Assembly (NCBI RefSeq): GCF_005221285.1
Contig: NZ_CP039886.1
Location: 186,001 to 250,000 of the forward strand
From: Neisseria flavescens
Lineage (GTDB): Bacteria > Pseudomonadota > Gammaproteobacteria > Burkholderiales > Neisseriaceae
Length of the DNA stretch: 64,000 nt
Direction of reading: 5' to 3'
Shown here: one piece after another, positions 53,214 to 62,913 of the stretch
Position numbering within the stretch: position 1 is the first letter of the stretch
Layout of the letters: every line of letters begins with the position of its first letter
Translations under genes and position numbers: made by a program
Notes under the pieces: generated by a model
Databases searched by the model: none
What the model saw: the letters and a program-made list of their open reading frames with translations, nothing else
What the model was told of the DNA's origin: nothing

Positions 53214-53966
53214 TTAAGCGCAAATCAAATAGATGAAGCCGGAACCGAAGATATCTGCCAAGGCGTGAACCAGGAAAAACGGCAACAGGTTTTTGACTTT
53301 GTATTTGTAGAAGAAGTAGTACATCAAGCCGAAAACAACGCCGATAACGGTCGCCCAAAGCATGCCTTGGTAAGTATGGAAGGAGACGCGCACCAAGGTC
53401 GAATAGGCCAATACCTGCCATTTGTATTTGTCTTCCACGCAGGTTAAAAGGCCGAGGAAGCAGAATTCTTCGTAAAAGCCGTTTAAAAGGCCGTAGAGGA
53501 TGGCCATCGGCGCAAGGGCGGCGAATTTGTCGAAAATGGATAATGGCTTGATGTATTGGAAGATTTCAGTAGTGAAATAATTGTAGCCGCCGCTTAATGA
53601 AGTTACCGCATCGGCGGTCAGACCCATCAGGATAAAAATCACAGGCGTCCAAAACAATACGCCTAAATTAAAGCGAATCGGCAACTGTTTGAAGTCGAAA
53701 CGGCGGATAATGAGGTAAATCAAAGCAATAGCAAGCAGCGTCAACTGCAGGTTCATGTTTTCCGAATAAGCCACACCGGTTACCGCAGTATCACGTACTT
53801 CTTCGGTAACTGCGGCCGTTTCCACTTGCGGCATCAGGCTGGCAATATAAAGTTGGGTAGAACGGTAGGCAAATTGACCGAACAGGATGGCGGTAACAAT
53901 CAGCATGTCAAACCAGCGCAGATGGCGCAAAGGCTCTTTAGGGCGGATAGCGGCGAGTATGCTCAT
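53214..53966 (-). CDS. CPBP-family intramembrane protease-like protein
   Basis: A 250-residue protein with about seven membrane helices. The CPBP (CAAX protease and bacteriocin-processing) motifs are present: YEEFCFLG (the EExxxR-type motif with Phe-Cys in place of the usual Arg region), FHTYQG and HALAD. Members cleave within membranes or protect from own bacteriocins. The altered first motif makes activity uncertain. The start follows AGAGGAGAAT. Confidence 0.82.
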   Translation of the reverse strand: MSILAAIRPKEPLRHLRWFDMLIVTAILFGQFAYRSTQLYIASLMPQVETAAVTEEVRDTAVTGVAYSENMNLQLTLLAIALIYLIIRRFDFKQLPIRFNLGVLFWTPVIFILMGLTADAVTSLSGGYNYFTTEIFQYIKPLSIFDKFAALAPMAILYGLLNGFYEEFCFLGLLTCVEDKYKWQVLAYSTLVRVSFHTYQGMLWATVIGVVFGLMYYFFYKYKVKNLLPFFLVHALADIFGSGFIYLICA

Positions 53967-54173
53967 ATTCTCCTCTTTTCTCTAACTAAATATCGGTGCG
54001 TAATAGTTACATAAATATACAAAAATCGTCAACAATTATCACAATAAAACATGAATTAAAAAATCAGACCCTTTCAGACGGCCTGAAGCGCTTCTAAAAA
54101 TGCCATATTTTCCGAAGGGTTTAGCTTCAAGAATATGGCATAATCACTTTATTGCAAACCAAGGAATCTTATC

Positions 54174-54572
54174 GTGAGTATTTCTCTGTCCCAATATCTG
54201 CTTTACCTGCAATATATGTTGGCAGGTGTCGCCATGACTGTCGTTTTCGGTGCCGTATATCTGCGGATTACCCCCGCTGAAGAATTGCGCCTGATTAAAA
54301 ACGGCAACCTTGCCTGCGCCTTGTCATTTGGCGGCGCATTGATTGGTTTCTGTCTGACGCTTGCCTCAAGTATTGCCCACAGCGTCAGCTTCATCGATTT
54401 TATCCTGTGGGGACTTGCCGCAGCCGTGATTCAGATTTTTGTCTATTTCGCTGCGACAATGATGATTAAAGGCGCTACCGCAGAACTTATCGGCAACAAT
54501 GTCGCCGTCGGCGCGTTGCTTGGTGCAGTGTCCATCTCGATCGGCATTTTGAATGCGGCTTGCTTGACTTGA
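54174..54572 (+). CDS. DUF350 (YjfL-type) membrane protein
   Basis: A 132-residue protein with four membrane helices: LQYMLAGVAMTVVFGAVYL, CALSFGGALIGFCLTLASS, FILWGLAAAVIQIFVYFAA and VGALLGAVSISIGILNAA. It starts with GTG after AAGGAATCTTATC. First gene of a six-gene rightward cluster with an SPFH protein, a zinc-ribbon DUF4178 protein, an AdoMet decarboxylase and an oxidoreductase. DUF350 is recurrently found with such genes; its function is unknown. Confidence 0.85.
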   Translation: MSISLSQYLLYLQYMLAGVAMTVVFGAVYLRITPAEELRLIKNGNLACALSFGGALIGFCLTLASSIAHSVSFIDFILWGLAAAVIQIFVYFAATMMIKGATAELIGNNVAVGALLGAVSISIGILNAACLT

Positions 54573-54622
54573 ATACCCATACCTTGAATTTTGTATCCCG
54601 ATTTATTTTATAAGGAACTGAA

Positions 54623-55636
54623 ATGTTCAACTTTATCAAGAAACAGTTTATCGACGTCATTCAATGGCCGAATCCCGATGACAGCCTGTTGATGTGGCGT
54701 TTTCCGATTGCCGATGAGGAGATCCAAAACGGTGCGAGCCTGACTGTGCGTGAGGCGCAGATGGCGATGTTTGTCGATGAAGGCGTAACCGCCGACGTGT
54801 TTGGGCCGGGGCGTTACACGCTCAATACGCAAACGCTGCCAGTGCTGACCAACTTGAAAAACTGGGACAAGCTTTTTGAATCCCCGTTTAAATCGGATGT
54901 TTACTTTTTCAATACCAAACAACAGCTCGCACGAAAATGGGGTACGTCCCAACCTGTTACCGTGCGCGATGCCGAATTTGGCGCGGTGCAACTGCGTTCG
55001 TTCGGTATGTATTCTTACCGCATCAGCGATCCGGCAAAATTCTTCAAAGAAGTCAGCGGCGTGGCGGCGCAATACAGCGGCGTAGACTTGGAAAACCAGC
55101 TGCGCAATATTGCAGTCACCCAATTGGCGGCCGCGTTTGGCAGCTCCGGTATCCCATTCTTGGATATGGCGGCGAACCAAGTTTTACTGTCGCAAAAAAT
55201 CGGCGAGTTGCTTGGTGCGGAATTTGCCAAGCTGGGTTTGGCGTTGGAAAACTTCACTGTTGAGAGCATTACCTTGCCTGCGTCTATTCAGGCTGCGTTG
55301 GATAAGAAAATTTCGATGGGCGTTATCGGCGATTTGGGACGCTACACCCAATATCAAACCGCCGAATCCATCCCGCTTGCGGCACAAAATGAAGGCGGAC
55401 TTGCCGGAATCGGTGCAGGCTTGGGCGTGGGTGCCGGTATTGGTCAGGCGATGGCGGGTGCCATGTCTGGCATGATGCAGCCGAATGTGCAACAGGCTCA
55501 GCAAAATGCTCAGCCGGCTACCGAAGATCCGCAGGCGAAATTGGTGAAACTCAAGTCTTTGCTGGATGGCGGTTTGATTTCGCAAGAAGATTTTGATAAG
55601 GCCAAGGTTGAAGTGTTGAAACAGTTGATTGGTTGA
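54623..55636 (+). CDS. SPFH/band-7 protein with C-terminal SHOCT domain
   Basis: 337 residues. The N-terminal region begins FNFIKKQFIDVIQW with no transmembrane helix and continues into an SPFH fold (about 25-240) of the YdjI type, often mis-named virion core protein. A Gly/Ala/Met-rich linker (about 250-290) follows, then a C-terminal SHOCT motif (LKSLLDGGLISQEDFDKAK). Such proteins associate with membranes as oligomers. Second gene of the cluster, 50 bases after DUF350. AAGGAA precedes the ATG. Confidence 0.87.
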   Translation: MFNFIKKQFIDVIQWPNPDDSLLMWRFPIADEEIQNGASLTVREAQMAMFVDEGVTADVFGPGRYTLNTQTLPVLTNLKNWDKLFESPFKSDVYFFNTKQQLARKWGTSQPVTVRDAEFGAVQLRSFGMYSYRISDPAKFFKEVSGVAAQYSGVDLENQLRNIAVTQLAAAFGSSGIPFLDMAANQVLLSQKIGELLGAEFAKLGLALENFTVESITLPASIQAALDKKISMGVIGDLGRYTQYQTAESIPLAAQNEGGLAGIGAGLGVGAGIGQAMAGAMSGMMQPNVQQAQQNAQPATEDPQAKLVKLKSLLDGGLISQEDFDKAKVEVLKQLIG

Positions 55637-55643
55637 CAAATTG

Positions 55644-55712
55644 AAGGCCGTCTGAAAAATATCATTCAAAGAAGCGTTGAGCTGCTTCTGTGAAAAGGTT
55701 TCAGACGGCCTT
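55644..55712. terminator. Terminator-like hairpin within the DUF350-to-oxidoreductase cluster
   Basis: Uptake-sequence arms around a 36-base loop that itself contains GAAGC/GCTTC. It lies between the SPFH and DUF4178 genes, so the cluster may be two transcripts or partly attenuated. A single uptake sequence also precedes the DUF4178 gene. Confidence 0.7.
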
Positions 55713-55839
55713 TTGAATCATTTGATTGAGTCTGTTCGGCGATTTGGTTTGTTTCTAATCTGAAATTATTGATAAAACCAGTTGATATAAACGTTAAGGC
55801 CGTCTGAAACATTCCAATCCATTCTGAAAAAGCAAACCC

Positions 55840-57360
55840 ATGTCTCAAACTCCTTTCTTCAAAACCGACTGCCCAAGCTGCGGCGCACCTGTCGAAGCGC
55901 ATTCTGCTTCTGCTGTGACGCTGGTGTGCGGCTATTGCAACAGCATGCTGGTGCGGCAAGATAACGGCGTTGTCGACTCCGGCCGCGATTCCGCATTGCT
56001 GGAAGATTTTAGTCCGCTGCAAATCGGAACCAGCGGCACATTTGTCGCGCAACGCTTTACCTTGGTCGGACGGCTTCAGGTGCAATACGACGATGGTGCG
56101 TGGAATGAATGGTATGCGCTATTTGACGACGGCAGGGCCGGGTGGCTTTCTGAGGCGGGCGATTTGTATGTGATGACCATGCCGGTCGAAGTCGATAATC
56201 CGCCGAAATTTGAAGACACGCGAGCCGGATTTAGCGAGCTGACTTTTCAAGATAAGCACTATATTGCCTCGGATGTTCGCAAAATCAGTTTGAAACGCGC
56301 CGCCGCGCAGGGCGAATTGCCGTTTGTTTTGAAAGAGGATACAGAAAATCGGGTTTCCGACTGGCGTTGCGAAAACCTTTTCATCACGCTCGATTACAAC
56401 AACACAACACCCGAAGCCTTCTTCGGTCGGATGGTAAACCTAGATGATTTGAAGCTGGAAAACAAGCGCCACGAAGATGAAATTAAAGAAAGCGCAGGCC
56501 GTCTGAAAGGCAGCATCGCCTCTGAGAACTGCCCCAACTGCGGCTCGTCCGTCCACTGGGTCAACGGCCTCACCTCCCATCTCAACTGCCCAAGCTGCAG
56601 CAGCGAATTGACAGTCGGCAAAGATAAAGCGGAACTCATTACTGCCAACGCCATGCGCACGGCGCAGCAAAGCCTGTTTACCCTGCCCATCGGTTCGAAA
56701 GGTCGTCTAAAAAAACGCGAATTTTACGTTATGGGAGCGGTCATATACGCCGAAACCGACGCACAGGAAACATTCGACAACCTGTTCAGCGGCGCCAACC
56801 GCACGCTCACGCCCGAGGGCCAATGGTTGGAATATCTGCTTTACAACCCGACGCAAGGTTTCCTGTGGCTGGTCGAATCAGATGACGGCTGGAGCCTTTC
56901 CCAAACCCAAAACACATGGCCGCGACTCGACCGAAACCGCCAACCGCAAGGCTGCGGCAAACTTTACGACTACGGCGGCAAAGTCGAAGTCGCGGCCGGC
57001 GCGTTCTACTGGCGCATCCGCAGCGGCGATTTGAACTATTACAGCGACTACCGCGACGGACAAAACCGAAAACTTTCTGCCGAATTGAACACTCACGAAA
57101 TGGCATGGAGCAAAAGCGTGCCGGTTGATTACAGCGAAATTGCCGAGGCATTTAGTCTGAGCAGCCGCGCACTGCATTACACCGCAAAAATGGCGGCAGA
57201 CGGTATTGATAAATCACTGAGAATCATCATGACCGCCATCTTGGTTGTCGTCAACCTTCCCGCCCTTATGATGGACGGCAATTCTGCCGACCCCTTCGTG
57301 GTCATTATAGGAGCCTGGTTGCTGTGGACTATGGGCAAAGAAGACGGGGACGAGGATTAA
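55840..57360 (+). CDS. DUF4178 protein with two zinc ribbons
   Basis: 506 residues. The first zinc ribbon is CPSCGAP...CGYCNS (about residues 11-36), then a DUF4178 domain (RFTLVGRLQVQYDDGAWNEWYALF). A second ribbon follows (CPNCGSS...CPSCSS, about 225-250), then a second DUF4178 domain (GAVIYAETDAQETF..., WLEYLLYNPTQGFLWL), and finally one or two C-terminal hydrophobic segments. It is likely tethered to the inner membrane by its C-terminus. Conserved in this cluster type; function unknown. A decayed copy of its first 50 codons lies at 57977-58129. Confidence 0.83.
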   Translation: MSQTPFFKTDCPSCGAPVEAHSASAVTLVCGYCNSMLVRQDNGVVDSGRDSALLEDFSPLQIGTSGTFVAQRFTLVGRLQVQYDDGAWNEWYALFDDGRAGWLSEAGDLYVMTMPVEVDNPPKFEDTRAGFSELTFQDKHYIASDVRKISLKRAAAQGELPFVLKEDTENRVSDWRCENLFITLDYNNTTPEAFFGRMVNLDDLKLENKRHEDEIKESAGRLKGSIASENCPNCGSSVHWVNGLTSHLNCPSCSSELTVGKDKAELITANAMRTAQQSLFTLPIGSKGRLKKREFYVMGAVIYAETDAQETFDNLFSGANRTLTPEGQWLEYLLYNPTQGFLWLVESDDGWSLSQTQNTWPRLDRNRQPQGCGKLYDYGGKVEVAAGAFYWRIRSGDLNYYSDYRDGQNRKLSAELNTHEMAWSKSVPVDYSEIAEAFSLSSRALHYTAKMAADGIDKSLRIIMTAILVVVNLPALMMDGNSADPFVVIIGAWLLWTMGKEDGDED

Positions 57361-57362
57361 TC

Positions 57363-57509
57363 ATGTCGAGAGCCACTTATATCATTTTCAGCACCATTAT
57401 CATCATCATCTCCATGATCATCAGCTACGGCTCTTCCGACTCCGACGGCTCACGTATGCACTCCGGCGGTTATTATGGCGGCAGTGGCTATTCCGGAGGC
57501 CATAAATGA
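57363..57509 (+). CDS. 48-residue membrane peptide with Gly/Ser-rich tail
   Basis: One hydrophobic helix (YIIFSTIIIIISMIISYG) and a tail of Gly/Tyr/Ser (SGGYYGGSGYSGG). It begins two bases after the DUF4178 stop and ends overlapping the AdoMet decarboxylase start (ATGA), so it is translated as part of the operon. GGAGG inside its last codons serves the next gene. Probably a small inner-membrane protein; no family known to me. Confidence 0.75.
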   Translation: MSRATYIIFSTIIIIISMIISYGSSDSDGSRMHSGGYYGGSGYSGGHK

Positions 57510-57889
57510 CCCATGCCCCCGGTAATCATGGTCTATTGGACTTATATGGCTGCGATAAAGCCATCTTAAAAGATGAAGGCCGTCTGAAAACCGCTTTGGT
57601 AGCTGCCGCACAGGCAGCAGAAGCCACCATATTAACCGAACACTTCCACACATTCGGTGGCGTAGGCGGCGTAACCGGAGTTTTACTGCTCGCCGAGTCC
57701 CACATCAGTATCCACACTTGGCCGGAACACCGTTTTGCCGCCATTGACGCATTTATTTGCGGCGGTATGAAATTGGAAAAAGTGAAGGAAATCTTGTGCA
57801 GGGAGTTGGTGGCAGAAAGGGCTGTTTGGACGGTTGCACAACGTGGCGAAGGTATACTGGACGATATACAACCAGCGGTTGAACAATAA
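57506..57889 (+). CDS. speH: S-adenosylmethionine decarboxylase proenzyme
   Basis: A 127-residue single-chain precursor that cleaves itself to form a pyruvoyl cofactor. The cleavage site is in LLAESHISIHTWPEHRFAA (Glu-Ser), with the downstream catalytic His and the CGG motif (FICGGMK). Produces decarboxylated SAM, the aminopropyl donor for spermidine. No aminopropyltransferase gene lies next to it here, so the product may feed an enzyme elsewhere or a non-polyamine use. Start supported by GGAGG. Confidence 0.92.
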   Translation: MTHAPGNHGLLDLYGCDKAILKDEGRLKTALVAAAQAAEATILTEHFHTFGGVGGVTGVLLLAESHISIHTWPEHRFAAIDAFICGGMKLEKVKEILCRELVAERAVWTVAQRGEGILDDIQPAVEQ

Positions 57890-57896
57890 AATCTAT

Positions 57897-57939
57897 AAGG
57901 CCGTCTGAAAGCATATTCAATCCGTTTTCAGACGGCCTT
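57897..57939. terminator. Terminator of the AdoMet decarboxylase gene
   Basis: Inverted uptake sequences with a 16-base loop, seven bases past the stop. Confidence 0.87.
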
Positions 57940-57976
57940 AAACCTTGTGCTGCTTAAACTGAAATATTGACGCTAT

Positions 57977-58129
57977 ATGGAAAAAACGCCTTTTTTAAAA
58001 CCGATTGCCCAAGCTGTGGTGCGCCTGTGGAGGTGTATTCCGCTACTGCCGTGACGCTGGTGTGTGGCCATTGGCGCAGTATGCTGGTTGCTAGAAGCGG
58101 TAAGGGATGGTTATTCGGTAGGGCATAAA
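57977..58129 (+). pseudogene. Decayed partial copy of the DUF4178 gene's 5' end
   Basis: The bases match 55848-55960 closely (for example GATTGCCCAAGCTGTGGTGC against GACTGCCCAAGCTGCGGCGC). One extra base after CCTTTTTT shifts the frame, and the second Cys pair is lost (CGHWRSM for CGYCNSM). Translated in the corrected frame it reads PFFKTDCPSCGAPVEVYSATAV. It stops at TAA 58127-58129. It occupies the gap where related clusters often have another gene. Confidence 0.8.
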
Positions 58130-58199
58130 TAACGCGAGACCTGCGTAACTTCATTGTACCGTTTTATTTTTATTTTTTCAGACAACCTTTTTATAAAAC

Positions 58200-59804
58200 A
58201 TGCTAACCCGCCGTCAATTTCTCAGCTATACCGCCGCGCTTAGTGCCGCCTCTGCTTTCTCTTGGCAGACTTATAAGTACCTCAACCGCAAACCGCCGGT
58301 TTCTATTAACCGTGTCGGCTTGCCGTTGGGGCATTTGTTGCGCGACGGGGAATTGCTGCAAGCGCCGACCCGTCGTTATGAATGCAATACGTTGATACTC
58401 GGCGGCGGTGCGGCGGGTTTGGGGGCGTTGTGGTATTTGGCGAAGCATAATCACTGTGATGTATTGTTGGCAGAAGGGTTTGAACGCAATGGCAACAATG
58501 CCGCCTATACGTCTTCAGACGGCCTGAAAGCGCCGAGCGGTGCGCATTATTTGGCTTTGCCGTCGAAAGAAAGCGTGTATGTGCGCGAGATGCTGGCGGA
58601 TTTTGGTATTTTGCAGCCGGACGGCAGCTTTAGGGAAACCGATTTGGTCTATGCGCCCGAATCGCGCCTTTTATATCAGGATAAATGGGTGGAACATTTA
58701 TTGCCGAAAGAAGATGCGGATTCCAAACGGTTTTTTGATTTAATAGGCCGTCTGAAACAGGCTTACGGCGATGACGGTAAGAAAATTTTTGCTATTCCGA
58801 TTGCGCTGTCATCGGCCGATGAGACATGGCGCAAACTCGATAATCTGACGTTCAAACAATGGCTTGAGCAAGAAGGCTACCACTCGCCTGATCTTTTGTG
58901 GTATCTCGATTATTGTTGCCGCGACGATTACGGACAAGGCATCAGGCAAGTGTCTGCCTTTGCCGGACTGCATTATTTTGCCGCCCGCAACAATGCAGAA
59001 ACCGTCCTCACTTGGCCCGAAGGTTTGGCGCATCTTTCTGAAAACCTGCGCCGTCATGCCGGTTTGCAGGAAGGCTGGCAATGGCCGTCTGAAAACCGTA
59101 TCCGTTTGGAGAAGCCTGCTTCAATTAATGCTTCCGCCGTCAAAATCAAACCGCTTTCAGACGGCCGGATTGAAGTGTGGCTGCGTGATAATGCAAAAGG
59201 GGAAACCGTTGCCGTCACCGCGCAACACGTTATCTCCGCCATGCCGCTGATGGTTGCCGCCCGCATTATTGACTCTCCCGAACAATTTGGTCTGGACATC
59301 CCAGAATACGCGCCATGGCTGGTTTCTAATTTTGAACTGCACAGTTTCCCGAAAGAAAAAAACAACAGCGAACTTGCGTGGGACAATGTGGTTTATGGCA
59401 GCCAAGGGTTGGGCTATGTTGTTGCGACCAACCAGCTTATTCGGGTTGCCCATCCTGAACGCACGATTTTTACCGCCTACGCCGCGCTCAACCACGATAC
59501 GCCACAAGCCGTCCGCCGCCAGCTGCTTGAAGCAAGCGACGAAGAGCTGCTCCGGCTTGCCGCACAAGATCTGCTTACCGCTTACGGCGAAGGCTTTTGG
59601 CGGCACGTTTCCCATGTTGACATTACCGTTCGGGGGCATGGCATGAGCGTGCCGAAACCCGGCTATTTAAGCGATGAGGCTTTATTAAAAATCAGAAATC
59701 GAAATGTCGGATTGTTGTTCGCACACAGTGATTTAAGCAGCTATTCGGTATTTGAAGAGGCTTTGTATTGGGGTGTGGAAGCGGCACGGAAAGTGTTGGC
59801 TTAA
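58200..59804 (+). CDS. Tat-exported FAD/NAD(P)-dependent oxidoreductase
   Basis: 534 residues. A twin-arginine signal (MLTRRQFLSYTAALSAASAF) directs folded export. The dinucleotide-binding fold is LILGGGAAGLGALWYLA and a later segment reads RNRNVGLLFAHSDLSSYSVFEEALYWG, typical of amine-oxidase-like flavoproteins. Within this cluster, oxidation of a polyamine or related amine in the periplasm is a plausible role, but this is inference. Several uptake sequences lie inside the gene. Confidence 0.82.
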   Translation: MLTRRQFLSYTAALSAASAFSWQTYKYLNRKPPVSINRVGLPLGHLLRDGELLQAPTRRYECNTLILGGGAAGLGALWYLAKHNHCDVLLAEGFERNGNNAAYTSSDGLKAPSGAHYLALPSKESVYVREMLADFGILQPDGSFRETDLVYAPESRLLYQDKWVEHLLPKEDADSKRFFDLIGRLKQAYGDDGKKIFAIPIALSSADETWRKLDNLTFKQWLEQEGYHSPDLLWYLDYCCRDDYGQGIRQVSAFAGLHYFAARNNAETVLTWPEGLAHLSENLRRHAGLQEGWQWPSENRIRLEKPASINASAVKIKPLSDGRIEVWLRDNAKGETVAVTAQHVISAMPLMVAARIIDSPEQFGLDIPEYAPWLVSNFELHSFPKEKNNSELAWDNVVYGSQGLGYVVATNQLIRVAHPERTIFTAYAALNHDTPQAVRRQLLEASDEELLRLAAQDLLTAYGEGFWRHVSHVDITVRGHGMSVPKPGYLSDEALLKIRNRNVGLLFAHSDLSSYSVFEEALYWGVEAARKVLA

Positions 59805-59811
59805 TTGATAT

Positions 59812-59849
59812 AAAAAGGCCGTCTGAAATCATATTCAGACGGCCTTTTT
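59812..59849. terminator. Terminator between the oxidoreductase and eda
   Basis: A strong inverted uptake-sequence pair with A5/T6 ends between convergent genes. Confidence 0.88.
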
Positions 59850-59865
59850 TAACCTTATAACCTGA

Positions 59866-60504
59866 TTAGGCTTTTGGTTTCAAAGCGGCAGCTTCGCGAG
59901 CCAGACGGGTGATGGTATCCCAGTCTTTGTTTTTGATGGCTTCTTTCGGAGTCAGCCATGAGCCGCCGACGCACAAGACATTAGGCAGTGCCAAGTACTC
60001 GGGTGCAGTTGCCAGGCTGATGCCGCCGGTCGGACAGAAGCGCACGTCGGCGTAAGGGCCGTAGAGTGCCTTGAGCATGGCTTTGCCGCCGACGACTTCG
60101 GCGGGGAAGAGTTTGAGGGTGTCGATGCCGTGTTCCAAGGCCAGTTGGACTTCACCCGGAGTGGCAACGCCGGGAATCAGGGGGATGCCGCTGTTGTGGC
60201 CGGCTTTGGCGAGGGATTCGTGCAGACCCGGGCTGATGGCGAAAACCGCGCCTGCGTCTTCGACGGCTTTGAGCTGTTCGGGATTGGTTACCGTACCCGC
60301 GCCGACGATGGCGTTGGGTACTTCTTTGGCAATCAGGCGGATGGCGTCGAGTCCGACGGGTGTACGCAGGGTGATTTCGAGGGTAGGGATGCCGCCTTCG
60401 ACAAGGGCGTGGGACAAATCGACGGCGGTGCTTAAGTCGTCAATCGCCATTACCGGCACAACTGCGCCGGCGGTCAAAATTTCGCGGGGGGTCAGTTTGG
60501 ACAT
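59866..60504 (-). CDS. eda: KDPG aldolase
   Basis: Splits 2-keto-3-deoxy-6-phosphogluconate to pyruvate and glyceraldehyde-3-phosphate, the last specific step of the Entner-Doudoroff pathway. At 212 residues it has ALVEGGIPTLEITLRTP (catalytic Glu), the Schiff-base Lys in LKLFPAEVVGG and PTGGIS. ATG 60504 is chosen after GGAGACCTAAA. Downstream of edd. Confidence 0.95.
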   Translation of the reverse strand: MSKLTPREILTAGAVVPVMAIDDLSTAVDLSHALVEGGIPTLEITLRTPVGLDAIRLIAKEVPNAIVGAGTVTNPEQLKAVEDAGAVFAISPGLHESLAKAGHNSGIPLIPGVATPGEVQLALEHGIDTLKLFPAEVVGGKAMLKALYGPYADVRFCPTGGISLATAPEYLALPNVLCVGGSWLTPKEAIKNKDWDTITRLAREAAALKPKA

Positions 60505-60550
60505 TTTAGGTCTCCGTTGGGGACTGTATCGTAATAGGTTCGTTAACATG

Positions 60551-60588
60551 GTTTCAGACGGCCTGATTGTTTTAAAAGGCCGTCTGAA
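60551..60588. repeat. Inverted uptake sequences between edd and eda
   Basis: TTTCAGACGGCC and GGCCGTCTGAAA face each other in the opposite order to the usual terminators, around TGATTGTTTTAAAA. A hairpin can form in the edd-eda message, which may tune eda expression or stability. Confidence 0.7.
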
Positions 60589-60594
60589 AAGGGT

Positions 60595-62430
<1,836 letters not shown>

Positions 62431-62913
62431 GGGCTGTCTCCTGGCAAAACGATATGATAGGGATTTTGTTTGCGCGTTTCTGATTTTTGTATTGGGTGTT
62501 TTTCAGACGGCCTGGAGCTGTGGGAATAAATAAATGAGTGCCGTCTGAAATGTTGAAGATTTCTCTTCGAAGCGTCTGCGTATTATAGTACAAATTCTGT
62601 AATTTTGTTACAAAATAATTCACAAAGTGGAAGAAATTTGATTTAAATCGAGGTATGGTCAATTCGTAAAATGGTGGGCTGCGAAAGTCATCAAATTTTT
62701 ATGTTAAATCAAACAATTTGTAAAAATGAGAATAGACAAAATCTGTAGCCATGTGTAGTATTACTACTCACTAGCCCGCTTGTTTGAAATTTTGGTGCAG
62801 GCGATTGGTTTTTTTACTGCTTATTGCTTAAAGGCTTTTGATTTTAATTGATTTTTATGGATGACGACAGTCCAAAAGTTTTGAAGCAAGCTTCCTCAGC
62901 GAGAGATGAAACG
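62431..62913. other. Divergent edd/zwf control region
   Basis: Nearly 480 AT-rich bases without a gene. It contains single uptake sequences near 62503 and 62541, a HexR-like palindrome at 62598-62612 and several A/T tracts. Both promoters must lie here; I cannot fix their -10/-35 boxes with confidence. Confidence 0.6.
62598..62612. promoter_or_regulatory. HexR-like operator
   Basis: TGTAATTTTGTTACA is a 6-3-6 palindrome with one mismatch and matches the HexR consensus known from gammaproteobacteria (TGTAATTAAATTACA) closely. It lies between edd and zwf, genes that HexR represses in response to KDPG. As I recall, Neisseria encodes a HexR-type regulator further along the zwf operon, outside this window. 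Confidence 0.65.
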
